Origin: Ruminococcaceae bacterium D5
GTDB lineage: Bacteria; Bacillota; Clostridia; Oscillospirales; Ruminococcaceae
Length of the DNA: 57,866 nt
Reading direction: 5' to 3'
Assembly: GCA_900113995.1 (NCBI GenBank)
Contig: FORK01000021.1
Span: 1 to 57,866, forward strand
Part shown: positions 8,833-18,188 of the stretch, in pieces
Numbering within the stretch: position 1 is the first letter of the stretch
Layout: each line of letters starts with the position of its first letter
Translations under genes and position numbers: made by a program
The notes under the pieces: generated by a model
Told to the model about the DNA's origin: nothing
What the model saw: the letters and a program-made list of their open reading frames with translations, nothing else
Databases searched by the model: none

Positions 8833-8870
8833 GTGATACTTACATTATATCACACCCCTTCCACTTGCAA
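8833..8870 (-). promoter_or_regulatory. Promoter and dyad of the papain-like gene
   Basis: On the minus strand TTGCAA (8865-8870) and TATAAT (8844-8849) are separated by 15 bp, shorter than usual. GTGATA (8833-8838) and TATCAC (8848-8853) form a dyad that covers the -10, a possible operator. Confidence 0.6.
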
Positions 8871-8893
8871 AACCCCTGAAAATAGAGCATAAT
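8865..8893 (+). promoter_or_regulatory. Promoter of the 1614-residue protein operon
   Basis: TTGCAA (8865-8870) and CATAAT (8888-8893) are spaced by 17 bp. The -35 hexamer is self-complementary and is the same one used by the divergent minus-strand promoter. Confidence 0.6.
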
Positions 8894-8933
8894 AAATTCG
8901 TTCCATGAAACGCTTCGCCGGGGAGGAAAAACC

Positions 8934-11900
8934 ATGCCAAAAAAGATGCAACGCCGCTTCCTGTCCGATCTCGGCGCCATCCTGCTCGACAAGCCGTTCC
9001 TGCAGAAATCCGGAATTCCGAGGAAAGAAATTCAGGCTCTGCTGCGCAATGAGGCGTTCGCCGCTTCACTGTGCGGAATCTTTCCCATCCATGAGCGGAT
9101 TTCCTGCGGCGCGGTGCTCGGCTGCTGCCGCGGCGCTCTTGCGGATCTGGCCCCCGAGCCGGAGGAGGGATGGCTCGCTTTTACCCACCGCTATGCGGTC
9201 AACCTGCTTTTCCCCGATCCGGATTTCGAGCCGCGCGCACTGACCTGCGGGACAGGGGCGCTTTTCCTGCTCGCCGTGCTGCAGGCCGTCTTTGACGTCG
9301 AACGCAGAAGCCTGCCCTTCGATCCTCTGCTGGATTTTGCCTTTCTCTCCGAGGAGGAGTACCAGAAGTGCGACCGCAGAGAGGAGTACGCCCGCTTTCT
9401 CGGCTCCTTCCGCTCGGAATTCGTCTATGAGCTGATGCGTCTGGGACGGGAGGTGACCCCTTTTCACACCCTTGAGCATATAGCGGGGGTGCATTATGTC
9501 GCCATGACCGTCGCGCGCGGACTCTGCGCGGGCGGTGCGCCGGTCGATCCAGCTCTCGTTTCGGGGGCAGCGGCGGCCCACGACATCGGCAAGTTCGGAT
9601 GCAAGCCGGACGAGAGGGTCCCTTATCTTCACTATTACTACACCGACCGCTGGTGCGCCTCGCACGGGCTGCCTGGCATCGGGCATATCGCGGCCAACCA
9701 CTCGACGTGGGACCTCGAGCTTGAGAATCTTTCGGCCGAATCGCTTGTGCTGATCTATGCCGATTTCCGGGTCAAGCAGAGCAGGGACAGGGATGGGCGG
9801 GAGCTCACCGAGATCTATCCGCTTGACGAGTCCTTTCAGGTCATTCTGAGCAAGCTGGACAATGTGGATGAACAGAAACGCCGCCGTTACCGCTTTGTCT
9901 ATGCCAAGCTGCGCGACTTCGAGGATTATATGCGCGGGCTGGGGGTCGATATCGGCCTGACTGGCCGGCCGCAGCCCGTCCCGGTGCGGCGCGAAACCGC
10001 GCTGATGGACAGCGCCGAGGTGGTCGAAGCGATCACCATGACCGCGGTGGAGCACAACATAGAGATTATGTACCGCCTGAGCCATGAGCGTCGGTTCGGC
10101 AATCTTCTGGAGGCGGCCCGCAGTGAAAAGGACTGGAAGCGCACCCGCGCCTACCTGAACATCTTCGAGGAGTACTTTGCCTACATCAGCCCAACCCAGA
10201 AGGTGCAGACCCTGGGGTTCCTTTACGAGCTGCTGATGCACCGCGAGGGGGATATCCGCCGCCAGGCGGCCGACCTGATCGGCAACATCATCGCCCGCTT
10301 CAACAACAGCTACCGCAAGGAGCTGCCCCGCGGCGTCGCGGATCTCAGTGAACAGACCCCCTTCTCCCTTTGGGTGCAGTATCTCGATATGATCGTTTAT
10401 CCGGATCATAAGCTCACCCCGCAGCAGAAGAGCTTTATCGGGTATACTCTGAAAATTGTTGTTTCCGCGGTGCTCGACTACTGCAGCCCCGAGGACGCGC
10501 GGCAGTATCTGGAGGCCTTCCTGCGCTATTACGACTGTCCCGAGCTGCTGGAGGAAGGCCCCGCCTTTGCGCTGCTCGATGCGATGCTTTACCTTCCGCT
10601 TACCCTGTGCACGCCCGGCGAGCTTGACCAGCTGTACTGCTTCGCCTCCTATTTTGCGGGCCGGGAGCCGGTCCAGCTTACGGCCGCGTCGCTGCGCTAT
10701 TTCAAGCGGATCACCGGCGAGCTGCCCGCTTCCGCCTCCTGCTGCCGTGAGACGGCGAAGCTGATCGGCGGCTTCGACAACGGCGGAAACATCACCCTGC
10801 TCTTTTTGCAGTGCAAAATCCTGCAAAACCTCGGACTCGATGCCGCGCCCCTCGAACAGGCGCTCTATGAGCACGATGTGGTCAGCGACATCTTTCTTGA
10901 TAACCTCAAGACCGCTACCCCCTGGATTCTCAAGGCAGTCAACATCGAGCTGCTGGTCGATCAGGTGGAGCACGGCATCCACGACCGGATTCTGCACATC
11001 TCTGCCCATTTTTCCAACCTCATCAAGGTCAGCGAGCGGGTGGTGGTGCGCCATTCGGCCGGCGCGGCGCTGCTGAAGGTCGCGCCGCTGCTTGCCCTCG
11101 ACCAGCGCAACGAAATCGCGGTTGAGCTGACCAAGGGGCTGGAAGTCGGAGGATATGAATTTTCAAAGTATATCCCGGAATATCTCGGCGAGCTTGCTCT
11201 CCTGCTCCATCCGAAGGAGCTTGACGAGCTGATCGACGGACTTCGGAGCCTGCTGGGCAGCACCGACGACCGGATCGTGTCGGTTGCGCTGCATACCGTC
11301 GGGGTCCTGCTCGAATGCTGCCCGGTCTATCCGCGGCGGTTTCTCGAGGCGGACGGCGCCTTTGAACGCCGCCGCCGCCGGCTGCTCGGAATGCTGCTCG
11401 ACGGGCTGGCCAATTACCGCCCGGAGGTCCGGCAGGAGGCGCTTTCGGTCATCGGCAAAGTGATCTTCGGCTCGAAACGGCTTTCCCACGAGCAGAAAGC
11501 CGGTATTTTCACCCTGAGCTGCAAAAAGCTCCTCTTTCTCTCGGAAGAGAACAGCGGCCGGCAGCTCACCTTCTTCTACCGGGCGGCGGCTCTCTCGCAT
11601 ATCTACCGGTTCATCTCGCTGCAGCGGATCGATTACGGCCCGTTCTGCTTTGAGCACCGGGATAAGATCGCCTTCTTCCCCGGGACCTTCGACCCCTTCA
11701 CCCTCTCCCATAAGGGGATTGTGCGGGCAATCCGGGATCTGGGCTTCGAGGTTTACCTCGCGGTCGATGAGTTCTCCTGGTCGAAAAAAACCCAGCCCCA
11801 TCTGATCCGGCGGCAGATTGTCAGCATGTCGGTGGCCGACGAGTTCCATGTCCACCTCTTCCCGGACGATATCCCGGTGAACCTCGCCAATCCCGCCGAC

Positions 11901-13778
11901 CTCAAGCGGCTTTCCGAAACCTTCGCGGGCCGGGAGCTTTATATCGCCGTCGGCAGCGACGTGGTGCGGAACGCCTCCTCCTACCAGGCGGAGCCGTCGG
12001 ATTTTTCGATCCACCGGATGAACCATATCGTCTTCCGTCGGGCGAGCGGGCTTGACGGGGACACCTCCTCCGAGATCGGGAATCTTTCCTGCATCACCGG
12101 CAAGGTCATCGAGCTTTCCCTGCCGACCCACCTGGAGGAGATCAGCTCGACCCGCATCCGCGAGAACATCGACCTGAACCGGGACATCTCGGCCCTCATC
12201 GACCCGGTCGTGCAGGAATTTATCTATCACAACAGCCTTTATCTGCGCGAGCCGCAGTATAAGCCGACTCTGCGTCCGCAGGATATCCGCTTCGACGTGG
12301 TCGAAAATCCCGGTCAGCCGCTGCGCGAGGAGCTTGGCCGCAGGTTCCTCACCGAGCGCGGCGAGCAGCCGGTCTGCCTGCCCGAAACGCCGGGGATGCT
12401 GATGGTCATGCGGGACACCGCGCGCAGGCGTCCGCTGGGCTTCGCCCGTTACCGTCTGGTCAGCTCCGCCGAGCTGTTCGGGGTGCTGGGCAGCGCCGCT
12501 CTCGCGGAAGAGGTCCGGCAGAAGGCGGCGGGACGGATTCTGCTGATCTCGGGAATCTACACCCGCCGCTCCGAAAAGGGCTATGATTTCGAGCAGCTCC
12601 TTCTTTCGGAGGTGCTCGCAGCCGCCCTTGCGGACGGCTGCGGCTACTGCATCTGCTTCGCCGAAAGCGGCGTGCCGGTCGCGGCTTTCTCCCATGCCGG
12701 AATTGCGGCGCTTGAGCGGCAGGGCTTTGTGCGCGCAGCCCACTCCCGGGAGGGACGCCCCCTCTTCGTCGCGGACATGCGCTCCCCGCTGGTGTTGCTG
12801 CAAAATCTCGAGACGACCATCAAGGAACCCTTCTCCTCCAACGACGAGGTGCTGCTCGCCATCCGCAGTGCCCACCGCAGGCTCCAGATGGCGGCCACCC
12901 AGCTTTTTCCGGGGAATCTTGTCCTCTCGCTGAGCTACCAGATCATCCACCACCGTCTGGTGGAGCGGATCACCACCCTCAATGAGGTGCCGAACTATCC
13001 CACCAAGCCGCGTGCCCTCGGAAAGCTGATGTGCGTACCGTTCGGCAAGATGCTGCGCGGAAAGGCGGTGCCCAATACCGTCACCAAGACGCTGCACACC
13101 GACAAGGTCTACACCCCCGATCTGCGCCGCCATTCGATCGAATCCTTCCCCTACTACACTTCGCTTCCCAGCCAGATCGCCACCATCAAGTCCTTTAACC
13201 GGCCGGTCATCCTCGTCGATGACCTGGTGCACGGCGGCGACCGCATCCGGGCGCTGCACCCGATGTTCAACCGGGCGGAGGTGGAAATCCGCACCGTGCT
13301 GGTGGGTCTGCTTTCCGGCAGGGGGCGGGATTTGATGAGCGTCTACGGCCTGCCGATCGACAGCGTCTATTATATGCCGAACCTGCGCTACTGGTTCGTC
13401 GAATCGACCCTCTATCCCTTTATCGGCGGCGATACGGTGCAGCGCGAGCGCCAGCCGGTCGCGGGCCTGCTGCCCGGCATCAACATGATTTTTCCCTATG
13501 CGGCTCCGCAGCTTCCCTCCGACTGCTCGCGCCGGGCGCTCTTCGAGTTTTCCTGCTGCTGCATCGAGAATGCGCGCGACCTGTTCATTGTCCTCGAGGC
13601 GAAGTACCGCGAGCATTTCGCCCGGAACCTGACCCTTTCCCGCCTCTCCGAGGCGGTTATCCTGCCGCTTGCCCCCGACAAGGGAAGCTGCATGGCCTAT
13701 GACCCCAATCTGGCGGCGTCGGTGTACCTCGAAAACGACCTGGAGATGCTGCGCCGGAGCTACGAGAAGCTCTTTTAA
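8934..13778 (+). CDS. Giant multidomain protein: HD + helical repeats + NadD-like + PRTase-like
   Basis: A 1614-residue protein, leader of a seven-gene operon. An HD phosphohydrolase-like region has H178 (HTLEH), HD at 216-217 (AHDIGKFG) and H256 (NHS). Residues ~340-905 are alpha-helical and look HEAT-like. A complete nucleotidyltransferase domain begins with FFPGTFDPFTLSHKG (about 914-928) and ends with SSTRIREN (about 1071-1078), as in NadD/cytidylyltransferase proteins. Residues ~1115-1280 may be GNAT-like. The C-terminal ~300 residues contain VILVDDLVHGGDR (from about 1425), a PRPP-loop-like motif of type I PRTases. The combination suggests nucleotide or NAD metabolism or sensing; no reaction can be assigned. 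GGGGAGG precedes the ATG. Confidence 0.85.
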   Translation: MPKKMQRRFLSDLGAILLDKPFLQKSGIPRKEIQALLRNEAFAASLCGIFPIHERISCGAVLGCCRGALADLAPEPEEGWLAFTHRYAVNLLFPDPDFEPRALTCGTGALFLLAVLQAVFDVERRSLPFDPLLDFAFLSEEEYQKCDRREEYARFLGSFRSEFVYELMRLGREVTPFHTLEHIAGVHYVAMTVARGLCAGGAPVDPALVSGAAAAHDIGKFGCKPDERVPYLHYYYTDRWCASHGLPGIGHIAANHSTWDLELENLSAESLVLIYADFRVKQSRDRDGRELTEIYPLDESFQVILSKLDNVDEQKRRRYRFVYAKLRDFEDYMRGLGVDIGLTGRPQPVPVRRETALMDSAEVVEAITMTAVEHNIEIMYRLSHERRFGNLLEAARSEKDWKRTRAYLNIFEEYFAYISPTQKVQTLGFLYELLMHREGDIRRQAADLIGNIIARFNNSYRKELPRGVADLSEQTPFSLWVQYLDMIVYPDHKLTPQQKSFIGYTLKIVVSAVLDYCSPEDARQYLEAFLRYYDCPELLEEGPAFALLDAMLYLPLTLCTPGELDQLYCFASYFAGREPVQLTAASLRYFKRITGELPASASCCRETAKLIGGFDNGGNITLLFLQCKILQNLGLDAAPLEQALYEHDVVSDIFLDNLKTATPWILKAVNIELLVDQVEHGIHDRILHISAHFSNLIKVSERVVVRHSAGAALLKVAPLLALDQRNEIAVELTKGLEVGGYEFSKYIPEYLGELALLLHPKELDELIDGLRSLLGSTDDRIVSVALHTVGVLLECCPVYPRRFLEADGAFERRRRRLLGMLLDGLANYRPEVRQEALSVIGKVIFGSKRLSHEQKAGIFTLSCKKLLFLSEENSGRQLTFFYRAAALSHIYRFISLQRIDYGPFCFEHRDKIAFFPGTFDPFTLSHKGIVRAIRDLGFEVYLAVDEFSWSKKTQPHLIRRQIVSMSVADEFHVHLFPDDIPVNLANPADLKRLSETFAGRELYIAVGSDVVRNASSYQAEPSDFSIHRMNHIVFRRASGLDGDTSSEIGNLSCITGKVIELSLPTHLEEISSTRIRENIDLNRDISALIDPVVQEFIYHNSLYLREPQYKPTLRPQDIRFDVVENPGQPLREELGRRFLTERGEQPVCLPETPGMLMVMRDTARRRPLGFARYRLVSSAELFGVLGSAALAEEVRQKAAGRILLISGIYTRRSEKGYDFEQLLLSEVLAAALADGCGYCICFAESGVPVAAFSHAGIAALERQGFVRAAHSREGRPLFVADMRSPLVLLQNLETTIKEPFSSNDEVLLAIRSAHRRLQMAATQLFPGNLVLSLSYQIIHHRLVERITTLNEVPNYPTKPRALGKLMCVPFGKMLRGKAVPNTVTKTLHTDKVYTPDLRRHSIESFPYYTSLPSQIATIKSFNRPVILVDDLVHGGDRIRALHPMFNRAEVEIRTVLVGLLSGRGRDLMSVYGLPIDSVYYMPNLRYWFVESTLYPFIGGDTVQRERQPVAGLLPGINMIFPYAAPQLPSDCSRRALFEFSCCCIENARDLFIVLEAKYREHFARNLTLSRLSEAVILPLAPDKGSCMAYDPNLAASVYLENDLEMLRRSYEKLF

Positions 13779-13802
13779 GACCTGACCGAAAGGAAGGATA
13801 CG

Positions 13803-15041
13803 ATGTTTTTCTATCATGTGGACGGCGTGACCTGCGCCTGCGCGCGGGAGCTGCCACTTCCCCGCGCACAGGAGCCCGCCGCGGGCGCCCCGCTGGTCTG
13901 GCTTTATGAGCGCAGCCCGGAACAGAGCCGCGCCTCCTTTGCGCCGTGCGATCTGCGGCAGCTCTCCGCGCCTGTGGAGGATGTCCGCTTTCTCGACTGC
14001 TCGCGGCTCGAATCCCCTGCGCCGGAGCATCCCGCCCTTACGGCCGCGCTGGAGACCCAGACCCTGCGGTCGGTGAACTACTCCCATCCGCGCTGGCGCG
14101 AGCTGCTGCGTCCCGAGGTGCGCCGGGGAAAAAAGCGGGTCAACCTGCTCGCCATCGGCGACGTGGGCAGCACCCTTTTGACCGCGCTGGTACTGACCGG
14201 GTCGGACGCGATCTCGCAGATCGGCATCTGCGATCTTTCGGAGAAGGTGACGGCCCGCTGGGAAATCGAAATGGGGCAGGTGGCGCTGCCCTGGAATTAC
14301 GACGCCTTCCCGCCGGTGCGGGCGGTGGGGCAGGAGGAACTCTTTGACTGCGATGTGTTTGTTTTCATCGCCTCAAAGGGGATTCCTCCTGTCGGCTCGG
14401 GGGTGCGGGATGTGCGGATGGCCCAGTTTGAAGCGAACGCCGCCATCGCCGGGTTCTATGCCAGAAAGGCCCGCGCCGCGGGCTTCCGGGGACTTTATGC
14501 ATCGGTTTCCGATCCGGTCGATCCGCTGGCCAAGACGGTGTTCCTTGAGAGCAACCGGGATGAAAACGGCGTCTTTGACGGAAAGGGGCTCTTCCCCGAG
14601 CAGATTCAGGGCTTCGGTCTCGGGGTGATGAACGCGCGCGCGGCCTACTTTGCCAAGCGGGACCCGCGCTTCGCCGCCTTTCTCACCGAGGGCAGATCCT
14701 TCGGGCCGCACGGCGAGGATCTGGTGGTCGCCAATTCGGTCGAACGGTATGACGACGCGCTCTCGCGGGAGCTGACCCGCCTGACGGTCGAAGCGAACCT
14801 CGAGATGCGCGCCCTCGGCTTCAAGCCCTATGTCGCGCCCGCCCTGTCATCGGGGGCTCTTTCGCTGCTGCTGACTCTGCGCGGGGAATGGCACTGCGGC
14901 TCAGTGTTCCTCGGCGGGGTTTACATGGGCTGCAAGAACAGGTACACTCCGGCGGGGGTGCAGACCGAGAGCCTCGCTCTGCCTGAGCCGTTGTTTGGCC
15001 GCATCCGCTCGGCGGCGGATCATCTCGCCGCCATTGTGTAA
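13803..15041 (+). CDS. Lactate/malate-dehydrogenase-like Rossmann protein
   Basis: A 412-residue protein 24 bases after the giant gene. An N-terminal region of ~110 residues is of unknown type. Then LLAIGDVGSTLLTALVLTG, an NAD-binding GxxGxx-like loop, leads a Rossmann fold. CDLSEKVTARWEIEMGQ resembles the region after the second strand of LDH/MDH enzymes, and FVFIASKGIPPVG fits the next strand and loop. It probably binds NAD(H), but the substrate-binding arginine and histidine pair of classical LDH/MDH is not evident. The conserved position next to an NadD-like domain suggests a related cofactor pathway. Confidence 0.65.
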   Translation: MFFYHVDGVTCACARELPLPRAQEPAAGAPLVWLYERSPEQSRASFAPCDLRQLSAPVEDVRFLDCSRLESPAPEHPALTAALETQTLRSVNYSHPRWRELLRPEVRRGKKRVNLLAIGDVGSTLLTALVLTGSDAISQIGICDLSEKVTARWEIEMGQVALPWNYDAFPPVRAVGQEELFDCDVFVFIASKGIPPVGSGVRDVRMAQFEANAAIAGFYARKARAAGFRGLYASVSDPVDPLAKTVFLESNRDENGVFDGKGLFPEQIQGFGLGVMNARAAYFAKRDPRFAAFLTEGRSFGPHGEDLVVANSVERYDDALSRELTRLTVEANLEMRALGFKPYVAPALSSGALSLLLTLRGEWHCGSVFLGGVYMGCKNRYTPAGVQTESLALPEPLFGRIRSAADHLAAIV

Positions 15042-15053
15042 GGGGGGATTCGC

Positions 15054-16145
15054 ATGCGGGAAGCTCTTCTGCTGATCCGTCCTGCGCCTGTGCCGGGGGA
15101 CCGGCTTTCGGCAGTGCTCGGCGCCGCGCTCGACGGCCGAGCGACCGAGGAAATCTGCACCGCGCAGGCGCTCGCCGTCTGGGGCGGCGCGGGCGGACTT
15201 CGAAACCGCCGGATTCTGTTTGCCATCGCGCTGGGAGAGTGCGGGATGAACCTCGAGTGGTGCGCGATGCTCGCCTTCCTGCGCGGATGCGCCGGCTGTC
15301 TGGAAGGGTCGGTGGGGGCGGTGCTCATCGACGGGGCGGGAGAGCTGTATACCAAATCCGCTGCCAAGGAGCTGGTCTTTGCCGCCAACCTCGCGGGCTG
15401 CGCCTTTGTCGGGCAGCCGCTGGTGGAGGGCACCGGCAGCCTTGCAAACTTTACCGTACAGGCCAAAAACGCCGGAACCGGCCTTTTCGAAGCCTACCAA
15501 AGCGCCGCGCATCACCTTGCCGACCGGCTGGAGGCTTTTGAGTTCCCGCACCGGGAGAGTCCGCGGCTGCTGGCGCTGCACGCCTCGAGCCACAGCACCT
15601 CCAACACAATGGCCCTCTGGGAGCGGGTGCGCGGCCTGCTCGGCGGCATTTCGGTCACCGAGGTCGGGCTGCGCAACGGCACCCTTTCCGATTGTTCGGG
15701 ATGCCCCTACACCGCCTGCCTGCACTTCGGCGAGCGGGGCGGCTGTTTTTATGGCGGAGTGATGGTCGAGGAGGTCTATCCCGCGCTGCGGCAGGCCGAC
15801 GCGGTGCTCTTTCTGGCGCCGAACTACAACGACGCCCTTTCCGCCAATCTCACAGCCTGCATCAACCGGCTGACGGCGCTGTTCCGCGCGGTGCGGTTCT
15901 ACGACAAGGCGGTGTTCGGCATTGTCGTGTCGGGCTACTCGGGCGGTGACATTGTCGCCGGGCAGATCATCTCCGCCATGTGCATGAACAAAACTTTTTT
16001 TCTGCCGGCGCGCTTCGCCCTCATTGAAACGGCGAACGACGCCGGAACGGCGCTGCGGCTGCCGGGCATCGAAGATCGGATCTCGGCTTTTGCCGCCGGA
16101 ATCCGCACGGCGCTGCTGAAATCCGAACCAAAGGAGACGCTATGA
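15054..16145 (+). CDS. Flavodoxin-fold / FMN-reductase-like protein
   Basis: A 363-residue protein of two parts. The N-terminal ~175 residues are unassigned. The C-terminal half reads LLALHASSHSTSNTMALWE, a phosphate-binding loop of the flavodoxin/NADPH-dependent FMN reductase kind. CSGCPYTACLHFGERGGC with four cysteines follows, then DAVLFLAPNYNDALSANL as in the iron-sulfur flavoprotein/reductase family. It is likely to bind FMN and possibly a metal or cluster. The stop overlaps the next start (ATGA), so it is coupled to a flavin-reductase-fold protein. Confidence 0.7.
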   Translation: MREALLLIRPAPVPGDRLSAVLGAALDGRATEEICTAQALAVWGGAGGLRNRRILFAIALGECGMNLEWCAMLAFLRGCAGCLEGSVGAVLIDGAGELYTKSAAKELVFAANLAGCAFVGQPLVEGTGSLANFTVQAKNAGTGLFEAYQSAAHHLADRLEAFEFPHRESPRLLALHASSHSTSNTMALWERVRGLLGGISVTEVGLRNGTLSDCSGCPYTACLHFGERGGCFYGGVMVEEVYPALRQADAVLFLAPNYNDALSANLTACINRLTALFRAVRFYDKAVFGIVVSGYSGGDIVAGQIISAMCMNKTFFLPARFALIETANDAGTALRLPGIEDRISAFAAGIRTALLKSEPKETL

Positions 16146-16735
16146 GCAAGATAAGCTGGAAGGGGAGTACCCTTTTGGGACCGATTCCCCCTGCCCTGAT
16201 TACCTGCGGAACGCTGGAGCAGCCCAATGTCCTGACCGTCGCCTGGACCGGCATCGTCAATACCCAGCCTCCGATGACCTATATCTCGGTGCGGCCCGAG
16301 CGGTTTTCCTATCCCCTCATCGAGCAATCGAAGGAATTTGCGGTCAACCTGCCCACCGTATCCCTTGCCCGGGCGGTCGATTTCTGCGGAGTGAAATCGG
16401 GCCGGGATACCGACAAATTTGCCGCCTGCTCGCTGACCGCCGAGCCTGCCTCGCAGATTTCGGCGCCGCTTCTGGCCGAAAGCCCTCTTGCACTCGAATG
16501 CCGGGTGCGGCAGAAGCTAGAGCTGGGCAGCCATCACATGTTTCTGGCCGATATCGTCGCCGTCTCGGTCGATCCATCTCTGCTCGCCCCGGACGGCAGG
16601 CTGCGCCTCGACCGCGCCGGGCTGCTTGCCTTCGCGCATGGCAGCTATTATGAGCTGGGCCGTCAGATCGGGTCTTTCGGCCATACCGTCCGCAAAAAGC
16701 CGGCCCGCCCGAAGCGGCGCGCGCCGAAAAAATAA
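16142..16735 (+). CDS. Flavin reductase-like domain protein (copy 1)
   Basis: A 197-residue FMN-binding split-barrel protein. The family pattern is visible: LGPIPPALITCGT, TVAWTGIVNTQPPMTYISVRP, FAVNLPT, DFCGVKSGRDTDKF and ELGSHHMFLADIVAV. The C-terminus is strongly basic (KKPARPKRRAPKK). AAAGGAG lies ahead of the overlapping ATGA start. It is a paralogue of the next gene, and both may reduce or carry flavin for the preceding flavodoxin-like protein; this is an inference from proximity. Confidence 0.85.
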   Translation: MSKISWKGSTLLGPIPPALITCGTLEQPNVLTVAWTGIVNTQPPMTYISVRPERFSYPLIEQSKEFAVNLPTVSLARAVDFCGVKSGRDTDKFAACSLTAEPASQISAPLLAESPLALECRVRQKLELGSHHMFLADIVAVSVDPSLLAPDGRLRLDRAGLLAFAHGSYYELGRQIGSFGHTVRKKPARPKRRAPKK

Positions 16736-16779
16736 CGGTTTGTCTTCTGACGGACCTTCAGCAAAAGGAGGAATTTTCT

Positions 16780-17343
16780 GTGGAAAAGATTCTTGTCAAA
16801 GGCGGATTCCCGCTCGCGCCGCTGCCTGCGGCTCTCGTCTCATGCGGAACGGCAGAGCAGCCGCTGGCACTGACCGTCGCATGGACGGGTATTGTCAATT
16901 CCGACCCCTTCCGGATGTATATCTCGGTGCAGCCGGTTCGTAATTCCCACCCGGTCATCGCCGGATCGGGGGAGTTTGTGATCAATCTGCTGGAAACGCC
17001 GATGCTCGGCGCTCTGGATTACTGCGGCACCCATTCGGGGCGTGACGTCGATAAATTCGCGGCCTGCGGACTGACCGTCCTGCCCGCGCGGGAGGTTAAG
17101 GCCCCCCTCGTGGCCGAAGCCGCAGTTTCGATCGAGTGCAGAACCTGTGAGACGCTTCACCTGGGCAGCCACGATATGTTCATTGCCGACGTGCTCGCCG
17201 TCCATGCGGCCCCGGCGCTGGTCAACGAGAACGGCCGGATCTGCTTTGACCGCTCCAAGCTGGTAGGGTACGCCAACAGCCAGTATTTTGAGCAAGGAAA
17301 GCTTTTGGGAAATTTCGGCTGCTCCAGGACGCTGTTCAAATGA
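16780..17343 (+). CDS. Flavin reductase-like domain protein (copy 2)
   Basis: A 187-residue paralogue of the preceding protein, with LTVAWTGIVNSDPFRMYISV, DYCGTHSGRDVDKFAACGL and LGSHDMFIADVLAV in the same order. It starts with GTG after AAAAGGAGG. It lacks the basic tail of copy 1. The stop overlaps the rlmA-like start (ATGA). Tandem copies of this fold may form a heterodimer or serve different partners; that is not decidable from sequence. Confidence 0.85.
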   Translation: MEKILVKGGFPLAPLPAALVSCGTAEQPLALTVAWTGIVNSDPFRMYISVQPVRNSHPVIAGSGEFVINLLETPMLGALDYCGTHSGRDVDKFAACGLTVLPAREVKAPLVAEAAVSIECRTCETLHLGSHDMFIADVLAVHAAPALVNENGRICFDRSKLVGYANSQYFEQGKLLGNFGCSRTLFK

Positions 17344-18188
17344 GGCAGGGAAGGTCGATTTTCCGCTGCCCGATTTGCAGCCGGGCGCTGCGCCGCCGGG
17401 AAAACGCACTTTGCTGCGAGGCGGGACACAGCTTCGACATTGCCTCGCAGGGCTATGTCCATCTGCTGCCGCCCAACCGGATGCACGCAAAGCTGCCCGG
17501 CGACAGCAAAGAGATGGTGGCGGCGCGCCGCCGCTTTCTTGACACCGGCTGCTACGCTCTGTTTCAGGAGGCGGCGGCGCAGATCGCCGCGCAGGTATGC
17601 GCGGGCAGGAAACGGCCGGTCGTTCTGGACGCGGGCTGCGGCGAGGGCTATTACACCGATGCGGTGCGCCGCGCCCTGCCGCCCGAAGCGGATGCGCTGG
17701 TCTGCGGCTTCGACATCTCCAAGCTGGCGGTGGCCGCCGCGGCAAAGCGTTACCCGCAGCTTGAGCTTTCGGTGGCGAGCTGCTTTGCCATCCCGGTGGC
17801 GGACGCCGCCGCTGATCTGCTGCTGGCCATCTTTTCACCGATTGTGCCCGGGGAGTTTGCACGGGTGGTGCGCCCCGGCGGGGCGCTGCTGCTCGCGGTG
17901 GCGGGGCCGCGCCATCTCTTCGGCCTCAAGGAGGTGCTCTATGAGCACCCCTATGAAAATGAGACGAGGGAAACCGTATATCCCGGCTTCGTTTTGGAGC
18001 GGCGGGTCCCGGTGCGGACCACCGTCGTGATCCGGGGACAGGAAGCGATTCACGATCTCTTTGCGATGACCCCCTATTACTGGAAAACCCCTGCGGATGG
18101 GGCAAAGCGGCTCGGCGGGCTGGAAAGCCTCTTTACCGAGCTGGGCTTCGACCTGCTGCTCTATCGCAGAACGGAGGAATCAGAATGA
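17340..18188 (+). CDS. rlmA: 23S rRNA (guanine-N1)-methyltransferase, RlmA-like
   Basis: A 282-residue SAM-dependent methyltransferase. The N-terminal zinc-binding site (CPIC at 10-13, then CCEAGHSFD) and the following GYVHLLP are typical of RlmA, which methylates G745 or G748 of 23S rRNA. The SAM loop VLDAGCGEGYYT is intact. DLLLAIFSPIVPGEFARVVRPGG matches the family's catalytic region. It overlaps both neighbours by four bases. In some bacteria RlmA-type enzymes affect resistance to self-made macrolides, but the gene is usually housekeeping. Confidence 0.9.
   Translation: MRQGRSIFRCPICSRALRRRENALCCEAGHSFDIASQGYVHLLPPNRMHAKLPGDSKEMVAARRRFLDTGCYALFQEAAAQIAAQVCAGRKRPVVLDAGCGEGYYTDAVRRALPPEADALVCGFDISKLAVAAAAKRYPQLELSVASCFAIPVADAAADLLLAIFSPIVPGEFARVVRPGGALLLAVAGPRHLFGLKEVLYEHPYENETRETVYPGFVLERRVPVRTTVVIRGQEAIHDLFAMTPYYWKTPADGAKRLGGLESLFTELGFDLLLYRRTEESE

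Noticed and set aside
11163-14087. A ~970-codon open frame antisense to the giant multidomain gene, and another of ~660 codons at 9066-11054
   Set aside because: Long antisense frames are expected in GC-rich coding sequence with G/C-ending codons. They have no ribosome-binding sites, their translations are low-complexity, and the sense strand has clear domains.
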